A DNA stretch of 64,000 bases, taken from positions 91,368,254 to 91,432,253 of the forward strand of contig OX388343.1 in the NCBI GenBank assembly GCA_947579665.1. Reading direction: 5' to 3'. The notes under the pieces were generated by a model. The model searched no databases. It was given only the letters and a program-made list of their open reading frames with translations, and had not been told where the DNA came from. A program made the position numbers and the translations under genes. Origin of the DNA: Sympetrum striolatum (taxonomy: Eukaryota > Arthropoda > Insecta > Odonata > Libellulidae). Below are positions 46,199 through 59,199 of the stretch, in pieces. Within the stretch, counting starts at the first letter, position 1. Each line of letters starts with the position of its first letter.

Positions 46199-49100
46199 GT
46201 AAATCATTGGTGAATATACAAATATACCCGCATGAGCATCGCGAGAGAAAGGCTAGGATAAACTGGTAGGAGCTTTCAGATTAATGGCTTTAAAAATGCA
46301 CAATATGCTGCCAGGTGAATCAAAGAATGTTAAGAGAAAATTATTTTCTAAAAGACAAAAAAAAACTTTTTTTGTAGGTCATTTTATAGCGTAGATGAAT
46401 TTTTTAATGAAAGGAATATATAATTAAGGTTAGCTGACTTTCTAATGTAGCTTATAACGTAAAAATTCAATAAGAACTATAATAAATGTATTCGTTGTAA
46501 TTGTAATAAAATTTATGGTAGCATAGCAGATATAATTGTTTAATAATGGTTGTAAAATGTTTGTGCGATTATTGTAATAAGATCCATCTTTTGTTGTCTA
46601 TTTAGTGATTACTTTATATGTAGTTTTAATTAATTACAATTTAAATAATGATATTGACTTATTATATACATACTTTAAATGCCCTTGGGCCAATAAATTT
46701 ACTATCTATGACGATATTTTGATAATATATCATCTCATAAAATTTCATCTTATGTGAAACCTTCCTCAATTTATACTTTTTCTAGAATTAGTTATCGTTT
46801 CATTCTACGAAAGATTATTCAGTTATAGTATCAAAATGTTCTTTCAATACGCTGGACATGCTTCTAACATAGAATCTGGAGATATTTGGAACATAAAATC
46901 AAATTTATGATTACGAACTGGTATGACATTCCTGGCCTGTTAATTTTCAAAGGTTAAAAAAGTGAATGTCACTGTAGGAATAGCCCAATAGCTTTCCATC
47001 GAAAAATATGCCATTTTTATAAATCCATTTTTTACTTTTTCTTTAATTCGATATCTAAAAGATCTTACTTTAAATTCTAATGAATTAGGGTTGAATGTGA
47101 GAATAGACTTAGTCTCAGTCTCGTCGTGAAAAACTATCTTTTCGATAACTCGATAATTATCTAATCAATCGGGTGAATTTGATTCCTTACCAAAATATTT
47201 ATATGTTTTTTCCAGTTTACCGTAAAATCTAGATCGTGATAACGTTAGAAATTCATTTCATCAATTCAGTTTAAAGAACGAAATTAATTCCCTCACTTTC
47301 CGCAATGGAGAATCATTGAGTATCATGTAGAGATTCTGTATTAATTTTCACTTGAATTTCCCCTATTTCGTCTCACTCGGAAATAATCTAACAGAGATAA
47401 TAATATAAATTACTTTAAATAACTGCTTTTTAACTAACTTTGGCATTGAAATTGAACAGATTAATTAAATGATCAATTAATTGATTGTACCAAGGAAAGG
47501 ATCACTCTTGAGGCCTAAAGCATTTCTCTAATATTAGTGGTAAACAATAATAGGATATAATGGGAATAACTAAGCAAACTTTCCATCCTATCCTAGTACT
47601 GAGTTCCACCAAGTGAAGACTTCTTCCATTGATCTTACTGGTAAACAATAATGCATGTGATGCTAAAATCGCTTATCGTAAATATCCCTTCGATTTAAAT
47701 AATACGTTAGCGCATGCAATTATTTTCTCTGATCGCCTTGACACGTTAAGGTTCACCCAAGAGGATTACATTTTTGTTTTGCCATGGTTGCGTTTTCTTG
47801 TTCGTTCTTAGTAACATTATAAATTTTAATGTTCGTAACTTATTACACTATTAAAATTAGAATTTAAATTCAGTATCCATTTCCATAAAAATGTAATCCA
47901 GGAGACAAATGCAATCATCCATTCAATTTTGAAACAATATCAAGGAAGCGTTCCCATGGAATGAGACGTCAAGTGTTTCATAAGTTACTTAACTGCCAAC
48001 ATAATATCCTAGCTAATCTATTTACGAGATCGAGTAAAGATAAAGGTACATAACTCTCCTCTTGGAATCTAAAAATAGATTGCAGAAAGACGAGAGCTTG
48101 TTCTACGATGGCGATGAAACACTTTTCCCGGTCCTGAGAAGAAATGAGATTGATTTTTCTTAATCAGAACAAATTTTCTGAGGGAAAACTAACTGATACA
48201 CCAAATAATGTTATAACGTATTTACTACTGTTTTTTGGCTAGAATTAACTTGATCGGAAGACCTTGATTCTCTATACAAAGTCATCAGAACAAAGACTGG
48301 TTTGGTAGGAAAACAACTTCTTCGCTTTGGATCATGTAAATATATTTCATAAAATTTTCTTCCTCAACACTAAAATTTTACAACGATTCATTGCAACAAT
48401 TCCAATTTTAATCTACAATTAGTAATCCACAAAGAAGATTCTTTCGTGGTAAAACACGGTTCAGCGGTCACAGAACAGCATGTTCAAGCGCTTCCAACGC
48501 AAATTTATCTTAATTTTTTCATAACTCGAACTAATGACAACTCCTTAATTGCTTGATAATTTTCAATGCTTAATAAATATAATTTTCTCAGTGTCTGAAT
48601 ATATCATAGAATTGTTGGTATCCATAGCACGTATAATGCTATTTTATGTAACCTTGAGAGCATATAAATCGACTCATTGATACCGAGCCTCTCCTATTAT
48701 AATAATAATCAACTATCAACTATAATTATAGTTTTTCACATGTACCGAGCATGAGACTTTTGATCTAAGTAGTCTAATGAGGAAGTAAACGAGAATAGCC
48801 AAGGGACAGATGTACAATATCCTTTTCACGTGAGGTTACTTAGTGAAAATTTCTTTTGACGGGAAGGAAAAATAATGGATCTCCCTGAAAGGACTTCAAA
48901 GAAAAAGGAAAACACGAATGAGCACGTCGTGAAGAGAAATCCTTTCGGAGCTAACCAAATCCAATTGGTTACGCACATCACGTTCTCATATATTTTTCAT
49001 AATAACTTCAAATGTCAAGAGGTGTCTGTTTAACACGCGCATCACAGTAATTCCTCAAGAGAATCCGTGACCGATAGCTTATTATTAAGTCAAATTCCAA

Positions 49101-51120
49101 GGAAACGTACCTTAAAGAAAAGATAATACCTATTAGTAGCGAAATTGATAGAGTCACAAACTGAACCTTTAGCTGTACGAAATAATGATCACATATTCAC
49201 ATCTCTTGTCCATTACTATCGTTCATTGATCGTTTGTAATCTGATTTGGACAGTCGATAAGATAACTTACGAAGTTGATTGGATAAAATAACGAATGAAT
49301 AAGCATGATGACTTTAATCTTTAATTACGTAATGTAAATATTTTTATTATTATTATTTTCTACTTCGGGCTATGCTAGATTAAAATGGTATCACTACCAC
49401 CAAACGTCTCAAGTAGTAAACATGATAAAATTTTAAATATCGCCATTTAATACTATGGCTGTTATCATAATTTCATTTGAAATCTATGGCATATACGTCC
49501 AAGCGTATAAAAATTTGTTTCAGTCTGTTGACAAGGCAAGCGTGGATTCTTTTTAATCATTTTTTCCGGTACATAGGTCGATTTGAAGCATAATACGGCT
49601 TCTGCCATCCACAAACACTTTATAAGGGCCTCTAAGTTAGTCCACATTGGAAGGCAAGATAAGGTCGAGAGAGATCGAATATAAAAATAGAGGAGAATCA
49701 ACGGAAAAGTACTGGCCTTCCCTCAAGAGAGTCTTTCTTATGTATTTTCAAAGACGTATCCGAAATTGGGATAGAGATATCTCGTGCGTCGAGATACCAA
49801 CAGCCACGCAATAAAAGGGTATCCGAGGATGACATTCGTCTCCGATATCTCACTCTTCCCATTCCAACTCCTCCAAACTCCCTCAAACATTTAATAGACC
49901 TCAGCTTTCTAAGAAATGGCTGCCCCATCCTGTATAAAATTCAATAGTCCCTTAATTTCTTCCTAAGCAACTATTTCCTTGTAGAGCATTCCTATAGTCT
50001 CAAGGACAGTTATCGTTTGAATGATTTCCTAGCATATCTCGAGCCTACGATTTTATTTTATTATTTAGTTTAATTAACAGCTAATGAATTGAATTTATAA
50101 TTTATTTATATAGTTATGTTAGATAACAAGCAGTAACATCAGAAACTGTTGCAATTTCGCAGATGCAGGGTCGAATTAGCTCAGAAGACCTCACGCCTCA
50201 AATTATATTGATTAATTAGGTATATAATCAAACATTGAGGGTGGTTGGAACCTCGAACTCTCCACCATTACTTACCAAAGGCTCTGGAGAGGATATGAGG
50301 CGTACAAGGAAAAGCTAGGAGTTAGGTGGTCTGATATTACAATCCTCACTAATGATCTAGAATTTTATGAGTTAAACAAATCAAAATTAAAAGTAATTCG
50401 AAGTAAAATTAATATACGCTATCTACTACCAGGTCATAAGTCTAAACAAGATTCTATAAACAGTAGCATTCAATAAGAACTGATCAAAAAGAATTCCATT
50501 ATTCAGCATCACTCTTACGGCAGATTTCATATTTCATGATAGCGCTAACATAATTAAACGTTTTTGCTCGGTAGGTATATTTTATCCAACGCAAACCAAT
50601 CCAATAAATACAGCAAAATTTAAATTTTGTGGAGGTGAGTGTTGTATGAGTAAACCAAGATAAATTTACAAGAATACGTGTTCAAGCGAAGCTGTCAATA
50701 TTTATTGCAATGCATCTGTAAATTGACAGTGAAAAGTAACTATGAGTGACTAATTTAAAAGTGAATATCTCAAAAAAATAACTTGATGACAAGGTGTTTA
50801 GGTAATTGAAAACTGTAAGTATTGCGTTTTTTCATATTTATAACTTGCTGCTTCCTGTCAGAATTAACTATAAGATCTATGGGACACAGGTATACATAAA
50901 ATATATTTGGATTCAAGGTAGTACGTTATTGAAACTGATGTGATGAAGCTGGAAGTGTTAGTATGTTATTAAAAAAGGAAAAAATAGCTAATAAAATGAA
51001 AGTGTTACTATAATTAACAATTTTAGCCACTAAGTTGACAACCATGCGTTCACAAAATATCTCCGGAGTTGTTGTTAGGTTCCCATGACTTTCTCTCGTA
51101 TCCGGTGATTTCATTTATCG
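46199..51120. other. AT-rich non-coding stretch
   Basis: I see nothing supportable. Open frames of 60-78 codons lack features. A slightly GC-raised patch lies at about 49,460-49,930. Confidence 0.5.
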
Positions 51121-51540
51121 TAGAGAGGGTTTAATAAACATTCACACTTTATTAATCTGCTTTTCCGGCGGAAGCGTATGCTTTCCGTTCTAGATGTGCC
51201 CATGTCCGCAGGGGGCTAAGATCGCATCTGTTGCCCTCGTTCGCCCAGCAACACTTCCTCAGCATCCAGAAGCCTCCCTTCATCCTCCGACGACCATAAA
51301 TAAATCAATCTGTACCGCTGAGAGACGCCGGCGTGGCTGACCTCGCTTCGAACGCGATCCCCGCTTCTCGAGTGACACGTTCGTGGCTGCCCGAAATGAT
51401 ACGCGCTCATCCCGTAAGAATTATTGCTCGTAACTTGTTCCGAGCGCACAAAGAAGTTCTTTTACCAGCGACGTCCTCAACTGCGAACCATTTGATAATA
51501 TTAATTACAGCGACACGCCTCCACTAAATGAGTAGCGTCG
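51121..51540. other. GC-raised, CpG-containing island
   Basis: Composition changes abruptly here. Overlapping frames of 64 and 77 codons on opposite strands (51,333-51,527 and 51,216-51,449) have no domains. An acceptor-like GTCCGCAG occurs at about 51,205-51,212 without a good donor partner. The island may be a conserved non-coding or regulatory element; this is inference from composition alone. Confidence 0.25.
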
Positions 51541-52612
51541 TCGACCAACTTTTTAATCCAAAGCGATTTTTTTTCTTTTAGTCCTCGGATAAAAGTGAAG
51601 AAACCGTTAACGATAAACTAGGTAAATTCGTGTGCAGAAACGCAGAAAACTACTGGAACAGATTAGATATGCAATAAAATCAGTATGCGAAAGTGTTACC
51701 TCGTGGAAGATCATGCTATTGAAAAGAAGTACTTCATACACTGCAGCAGAATTCTGAAATTCTGTGATAGTGTACGAAGTTATTCTTTTTCATGTCCAGA
51801 TTAGATGCAGTCCATTTGTCCTCATTGGAACCTCTGATTAATACTATGAAGAGAATTTTAGCCGTTGAAGATGGATCCAGGGCGATTAATCTTGGCCTCA
51901 TCACTGTGCTACACTTGTAAAAGTTGAATTAACCGATAAAGCAAGAATAATTTTAAAAAATGTTATGAAGAGATCACACAAAACACACTAGATATCAGGA
52001 GGAACAACATAATTCTTCAGTAATAATTTTATTTTTGTATAATATATTTGATCTGGGCCCAAGATGCTTCATACTTGTCCTTTATCGGATCAATGAAATA
52101 TTAAAGAATATATAACGAGATGAGCATGTCTTACATGGTATTCTCGAGGCCATTCTGCATCAAATACAGTTATGAAGAGACGAAGAAAAAGAAATAAAAA
52201 TCTTCTTTTGAATTTATGTGAAACCATTATTTTATAAATACTCGAAGTGATACCGGTGGTATATTTCGATTAGGCTCTATTTTACTGAATACGAGACAAT
52301 TTGTCCAGCTTTCAGTCTATACATTATTAAATTAAAACGCTATTCTTAAATATATATACAAATACGAGGATATCACGCTTATTTGTCACGGAGATTTAAA
52401 TATCTGACGAATAATCAAGCATCTAAACAAAATAAGATTACCATGAAATGGTACGAATTCTTTATAGTATATTTCCTTAATTCTATATTTAACACAATAT
52501 CTAAATAATGTTTAAACAGTAAAAATAATAAAAATTGGAAATAGATTATCTTAAAAAAGTTCAAATATACAATAACCGAATTAGGAAGTAGTACAGATTC
52601 AACTGGTGTTTA
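51541..52612. other. AT-rich non-coding stretch
   Basis: I see nothing supportable before the LINE tail. Confidence 0.5.
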
Positions 52613-52674
52613 CACCCCCTGCCACACGCCGAAAGGCGGCTTGCAGGGTATTAATGTAGATGTAGATGTAGAAT
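52613..52674 (+). mobile_element. Minimal LINE 3' end with (TGTAGA)n tail
   Basis: This copy retains only the 3' hairpin of the LINE family (CCCTGC at 52,617-52,622, GCAGGG at 52,643-52,648, with the inner CGCC-GAAA-GGCG intact). A tail of three TGTAGA units follows at 52,655-52,672. The tail hexamer differs from the ACATAG-type tail of the other two copies, so it may be a separate subfamily or a retemplated tail. No clear target duplication is visible. Confidence 0.8.
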
Positions 52675-52829
52675 ATATAATTGTCCCTCATTTTGACTCA
52701 CTTTCTAAATATGAATAGTAATTTCTCCTAAATACAATCAAGCAATACGTTTCTTAATACGAGTAAAATGTAGCTTGCATACTGAAAGCAGATCGAAAAC
52801 ACTGATTTCATATCGGCATCATATCGGGA

Positions 52830-53780
52830 CGGTCCTCAAAAGAAAAAAAAAGGATTGAAAATATTCTTAAAATTCGCTGCAATTTAATCGTCTGGCATCG
52901 AACCCGGGTCTTCCTGGTAAACATACTATGCAGCTCAACAGAAGATATCCATCTCTATCTATGTGTGAAAATTCAAGCAAAAATATTGGCTGCAACTACC
53001 TCAAACGACGTCCTACCTTTCCCTTATATTTCTTATGTGAGAAATTTTAATGTGCTCTGGCATCGAACCCAGGAACAGAATTGCCGTATCTAAATTTTTT
53101 TCTTAAGCCGAGTCTTAATATACATCTTCTAGCAAAGCAAGAACTTCCTAATATTTCGATAAGTACATCAAAATAAATAGTGAAAACTAACTCAATGTAT
53201 TTTAAATAGAGGATGTATTTACCGCCTGCCTTCGAACACGGGTCTTTCTAGTAATACTTCCTATGCAACACATTTGAAGATCACCATCTCAAACTATATG
53301 TGAAAATTCAAGGAGAAATATTCGCTGCAACTGCTTCAAACGACGTCCTACTTTTCCCTTATATTTCTTATGAGAGAAACGTTACTGTGCTCTGGCATCG
53401 AGCCCAGGAATAGTAGGGTCTTATAAAATTTTTTTCATAAATCAATTCTCACCATACATCTTCTAGCCAAGCAAGAACTTACTCTCATTTCGATAAGTGC
53501 ATCAAAAAAAAATAATGAAAAACTACTCCCATGTATTTTAAAGGGCAGATACTCGCATCGTCTTAGCATCGAACCCAGGATATTTTCTTTTTGTTTTTGA
53601 TAGATCAAGACCATATATATAGGCTCCTAGAGTTCGGATTCTCTACCTATCCGGGAAGTATTTTTTAAAAATTCCCGAAAATCAAAGCAATGCATTTAAA
53701 CGGGAAAAAGCGGGACTTAGGGGCCCTCTGGAATCAAACCCATGACACTGAGGTTCAATATCGCAATTTTTCTGGTGGTT
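52830..53780 (-). repeat. Higher-order tandem repeat with six periodic B-box-like motifs
   Basis: The plus-strand motif CTGGCATCGAACCC(G/A)GG or a variant begins at 52,892, 53,057, 53,226, 53,392, 53,562 and 53,728, intervals of 165, 169, 166, 170 and 166 bp. On the minus strand it reads GGGTTCGATGCCAG, a tRNA B-box. Alternate monomers are most alike, giving a dimer period of 334-336 bp. The first two dimers are clearly homologous; for example CGACGTCCTAC recurs at 53,007 and 53,341. The third is diverged outside the motif. The monomer at 52,892 also has tRNA-like upstream sequence (minus strand GAGCTGCATAGTATGTTTAC), so the monomer may derive from a tRNA-type SINE. There is no long coding frame. 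Confidence 0.8.
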
Positions 53781-55788
53781 ACACGTTATGGCCAATACGC
53801 CGTACAAATTTCATTCCAATCACGCTTGTGATTTATGCTGTGAATTAGTATCCTATCTATATACCTATATAGCTATCTATATGAATGAATCCGGAGAAGC
53901 ATCTATATATAATAGATTGTTTGCTAGAGTGACTCCTCGCATATAAATCTGACATGATTGAGGGAAGATAAAAATGTCTCTTTCTATGTACAGAAGTTTT
54001 CAAACTCCATTAATTCTCATTTTTATATGTATGTACCGTCTATGATTTCCAAGGAAATAATGAAGTCTACCGTTATTTTCTCGGAAACGCATATCTTGCC
54101 TTCGTCATGTACCAAGAATGATATCTTTTATTAAAGAAACCGACTACCTTGAAATTAAGCCAAAAATCTCGTAATTTCAATGAATAAGGATGAAACCGAG
54201 CATTAGGTATCCAGTTCTCTTAAAAAGCCCGCTTTTCACGTACGATAAAGCGAGACGTGTTTGTATAAAGTTTTTACCGCTGGAGATCACTTACGAGATA
54301 TAAGATATGATCTTTTTTGTGAAACACATTTGTCGCCTAACGGTTTACATTGTACGTGCCATTCGAATAGACATCGTGGCGATTGCAAAATCTGATCTCG
54401 GGAAGCACTCTAAGCGTGCGCACATTCAACAAAGCAGCACCACCATCAATCCTGTTTCTCTTGACCGTTAGGAACATATAGCACGTGGAAACTGTGTGCA
54501 TTGAGTTGCAGCCTCACGAAGCTAAGTTACATTCAAAGAAGTGGCCCAAATTCATCCGCATATTTAAGTTATTTACGTTTTGAAATTAATTATGCCTCTT
54601 TATAGCAAAGGATGTTTCTTTATTTCAAAGTTGTGTATTTTAAATACGTACAATTCTTTCGTTTATTCCTTCACTTAAATTATCTAATTTTGGCAATAAA
54701 TTTGATTTTCCTGGTGTTTTAATACCTATATTTAATTTACGATGCCACTTGACAAAAGATACATAATATTTTATTTCGGATTTTGAAAATATTTTAATAT
54801 TTTGTTTTAGCTCAGTTTCCTACATAAACCGTTCATAAATTTTATTTAGAATTTTAAAATAAAGCAGGCTAAATTTCCTTGATTATACATTGAATTGATT
54901 TTAATCATCCTTTATATCATATATTTAAAATTAATTTGAAATTTCTTGTCAAAACATTTTAACTAATTACCCCCTACTCTCTAGTAGAAAATAAAAAATA
55001 TCAGCAGCCAAAAATATTTGAATATCTACTAAAAGTATCTTAACTTCTCAAACTACATGAAAGCATGATATCAATCTGAATAAACTAAAAGCCAATCGAC
55101 TAATTGGGTATTCTATTAAGTTCCTAAATTGTGTTAAAGAAAAGTTATGAATGTAAAATTTCGGGAAAATCTGAGATGGTCTTTGTATTCAGTGAAAAGG
55201 TTAAAATTCGAAAATTCTTTCACACCAACTTTCGCTTTTATGGTTTAAATGATCAAAACTCTCATAATGAAATTACTTTTATGGGGAATGTTCGTAGGCC
55301 ATGAGCTTCCACCGAAAAACGAAATGTGAATTTACTTATCAAAGCAGACTTTGCGAATCTCATTAGTAGTATGCTTCAAGTTAGCACCGACAAATATAAC
55401 TTCGCAAAGAAACCTGAGTCACTCTTTCTTAAAGCTTTAAAATGAGCCGATATCAGCAGAAAAGCATTCATAAGTTTCAAAGTTGTCTGGAATGGTTGCA
55501 TCGAGAGTGTATTTACTAGGGAAACCAAATCCATTTAAAACGGGACTGCTACATAATTTTACTTAAAGTTAATATAGTGTAAAATTTGCAAAAAGAAATA
55601 AACCGAATGCGAAGCTAATAATGCATTTCCTATTTGGTTCATAAATATGGATTTTTCTGAATTTCCATTTTGTTTAGGCTGTTTTAGAGAATATGTAGTT
55701 TACAAACAGTCCGTTTCATAAAAATCTGCCTATAATGACCGAATAAAACGTACGTTAATGCAAGAATTTTTTATTCTAACAAGTTTTA
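53781..55788. other. AT-rich stretch with a small GC-raised patch at about 54,190-54,560
   Basis: Imperfect CTATCTATAT repeats lie near 53,860-53,905. No gene or mobile element is recognised. Confidence 0.45.
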
Positions 55789-55800
55789 ATAAATAAATAA

Positions 55801-55868
<68 letters not shown>
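55789..55868 (+). repeat. Compound microsatellite (AATA)n(AT)32
   Basis: Four AATA-type units at about 55,789-55,804 run into an uninterrupted (AT)32 at 55,805-55,868. No interruptions are seen, so it is probably length-polymorphic. Confidence 0.95.
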
Positions 55869-55873
<5 letters not shown>

Positions 55874-56623
55874 TATTCGTTATCTGCAAACTGCTATCTT
55901 CCAAATAGCAATTAAGTATATCAATGAAAAAATTAAACGCATCTAGATAAATTCTTCAAAGATTTAAGGAACGAAAAGAAGATAACAACGTATTATCTGA
56001 ACATTTAAACTAAAAACTCCTTTCTGTAGTGAGATCCGTACCTTAGTCTTAAAATCAGCGGTTTGGTTGCAATTTGCATTCATGAAAATCTTATATAATA
56101 TTTTAAAATAATAGATAATAAAAAATTTCAACAATAAACTATTTTCTAACCATTACAACATAGCAAAAATTTAGATAGATAAATTAATTATTCAATCATT
56201 TAAAAACTCATCCTAGTTGGAACTAAAGTCCATAACCGATACGGAAAAATCCCATATATTTCTAATTGAGAGTTTCCTCTATATAACATGATAATATTAC
56301 AATTTTTAATAGGCAGTGTACGAAATCAATAGCTGAAGCCTTAAAAAACGTAAGAATCCCTCTAAATTCGTACCTTTCCTTCAACTGTAGTTAGAGCTCG
56401 CCGATAACATTTTCAACCGAGAGTAATTTCGACAGAGATTCTAACAATAAGTCTGTAAGATTTCCCAATGGGAACGCGCCTATTATGGAAGACTGTAAGA
56501 ATCATCTCACTTCAACTTTCATCTTTCCTGACCATTTTCCGAACATATTCTAGTGGCGAAATGTTTCCTTAGCCACCGATGAGATGAAGCCTTCAGTCAA
56601 TCACTGTAACTCAGAGTAAATAG
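55869..56623. other. AT-rich non-coding stretch
   Basis: I see nothing supportable here. Confidence 0.5.
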
Positions 56624-56661
56624 AATTGCAATTTCCATTCCATGGAATTGAAATTGCAATT
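56624..56661. repeat. 38-bp near-perfect palindrome
   Basis: Arms of 19 nt meet without a spacer at CCA|TGG. The left arm AATTGCAATTTCCATTCCA matches the reverse complement of the right arm at all but one position. It can form a cruciform or a hairpin and lies at the left edge of a GC-raised island. Confidence 0.85.
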
Positions 56662-57150
56662 GTCCTTTCGACCAACCTTGAGGGTTAACAGTTAATTCAA
56701 CAATACCACTCCTCATCCCTCCAGAAGATGCATTATACGGTGTCGCAGTGGGAGGGCACGCCCAATGGCTCGCGATTGATCGAATGCAGATTCATGAGCC
56801 ACTAGATTACCACGGACATAACTCCTTAATGGCGATGTCGATTTGTACGGATTCGCGCTTCGAGTATCAAGCCGAGGCTTACATTCCGCGTGATTTATTC
56901 CTCAGCAGAAAACGATGGGCGAGTTGATGAGAGCGGAGTATTTATTACCGTTCAAACCATCTCTCACTCCAAATCTAAAAATAAGAGGAATGATAGTAGT
57001 CGGCATTAAGCCATGATTTAATACCGTCCGTTCGCAAGGCATCTCTCCCATTAGTGATGATTTCAGTACGCGATCTAAGTGGCAATTAAGCAGCGTTCCA
57101 GCATTAATTAATAGAGAAATCATTGTAAAATAAGTCATTTGAATGAACTG
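56662..57150. other. GC-raised island, possible regulatory element
   Basis: This segment is less AT-rich, with several homeodomain-type TAAT cores (for example GCATTAATTAATAG at about 57,100-57,113) and no persuasive reading frame; the 78-codon minus frame 56,902-57,138 is unremarkable. A conserved non-coding element is possible. Confidence 0.25.
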
Positions 57151-58000
57151 AGAATATCTTCCTTTCCATAGTTTTTAAGATATTTACCTTAATGAAGCAG
57201 AAAGATATCCTTGTGGACCACTTCACGTAAGTTGCAAGAGGGCATTAGCATCAAATAGCTATTTTGCTCTCACATATAATTCTACGAAAGAAAATGAATA
57301 GAAAAATAGGAATTTTAGTTTAAAGAAATTCGTTTGCTTTGAAATTACAACATTGTCATTATTGCATGCTGTATTATTATTATTAGCTGTTGCATAGAAA
57401 ACATTATATATAGAATTCAGACTTTACTTCCTTCATCTGTGTCGATACCCATATGAAATTTTTATTTCTTTATCCTTCGTAAAGAAAATGGGATGGTAAA
57501 ATTTAGTTAACAGGGTTATTATCAAGCAATTCGAAAAAAAAACTGTTAAACTCGAAAAAATACTTATAATTTAAATATTTTCCAGAAAAAACTAGTAATC
57601 CAGTGGCAAACTAGTGAAAACAGTAATATTATCGGAAATAACAAAATATATATCAATATATGTATACCAGAATCACTTATGCAAAGATTTCCCCCTGTAG
57701 ATGGTCTATTTATTCTCTAAGACAATTACAAGTACTCATGGTACTGAGCCATATCTGATACAAACAAAAATTCTAATTACATTTAATTATTAATTCTTTT
57801 AAGAACTATCTATTTATTTCAACAACAGTTACAGACGAAATTAGGAAAAACTTAAGCTCAAAAATGTTCAGCTTTCCGATATTGCAATGGTCACTGCCAT
57901 ATTCTTGAGATCTAGATAGAAAACAAATTTCATAAGTAATAAACACGCTGATGCTTAATTCTTTAAGATAATGGCCAGCATTTAGTTTTCTCGGTGGCCT
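57151..58000. other. AT-rich non-coding stretch
   Basis: I see nothing supportable here. Confidence 0.5.
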
Positions 58001-58280
58001 TCATTCTATTTTAAGAGGACGTTTATCAGCATCTCCTCTGCATTCACCATGGAAATCGTGAGGGGTTAGACAAATTCCACAGCCCTCTCTTATCGGTCCA
58101 ATTTCAAAAATACCAGCTGCTTATCGAGCGCACTGAGGCGCAAGATCCGCCGCTCCCTTTGATCTATTTCGCAACGAAAAGCATCCTGTTTCTCGTGGCG
58201 ACAAAGCCGGATCTACAACAGATGATGCTTTCGCTTTCACATCTATTGTTTCTCATAGCTCCTTACTACTGAATGAACGT
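58001..58280. other. GC-raised island without open frames
   Basis: About 280 bp of higher-complexity sequence has no reading frame over 60 codons, which argues against coding. It may be a regulatory element; the evidence is compositional only. Confidence 0.2.
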
Positions 58281-59199
58281 TTGCAAGACTTCCCTTTTTT
58301 TTGAAATAATAATAACATACTATTATTGATCTTTGTACCCCAGCATAACGACATCGTTAAATTACAGCAAAAAATATTAAGTTATTGAGAAAGTATAATT
58401 GTAAGTACATTAATTGGAGTCATCCGCAATATTACATTTAATCGATGTAATCGATGTTTCATTTACAGCCTTTTCCTATGAAATATTAAGACAGGAAATT
58501 CGTATCGAGTGCGAGCAATTCATAGTTGTTCAAAATCACTAAAAAAACGCTACTTCTTCAGTTGCAGCTCAGTTAATAGAATAGACAGGAAGTGGTAATT
58601 CATTCAATTGTCAAGAAGAAATGATGATTCTCTTTTATACCCTACCTGAATACGAATGGTTTCATATCTTATGAGAAAACTATTTAGGTATATCACCAGT
58701 ACTGATAGTGAGAAAAATATAATTTCTAATTTAAATCTCATATGTTAGCACAAAATCCAAATGGAATTATTTAAAGAATACTTCTCCCAGAAATATAAGA
58801 AAAATATGCAACAGGTCCCAATAAAACAGGGTGTAAAGTATACATAAATTCTTCTCCTAAGATATAAAATAAAACTTGATAAAGATTGCAGCCAACAGGC
58901 CAGTCCATTTACTATATAGCCTTGTTTGGCCAAAAGGGGAGGAAGTTAAGGGAAGTTTAAGGGAAGAAGTTTTTATAAAAGCGCAAGTTAAATATGCTTG
59001 ATTAGCAATTCTTATGTATCCAGCCATGTTTTTTAAAATGATTACTCCACCCTTCAACTATGCAGCGTTCCCAATATCAGTAAGGGCTTAAAGTTTTTAT
59101 TATTTTTATGCGATACCAACAAGTTACGCTTGAAACTATTATGACACCATGCATTGGAAACCAAGCTGACAGATATATCCTATCTTCCATCGCATGAAT
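58281..59199. other. AT-rich non-coding stretch
   Basis: I see nothing supportable here. Confidence 0.5.
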
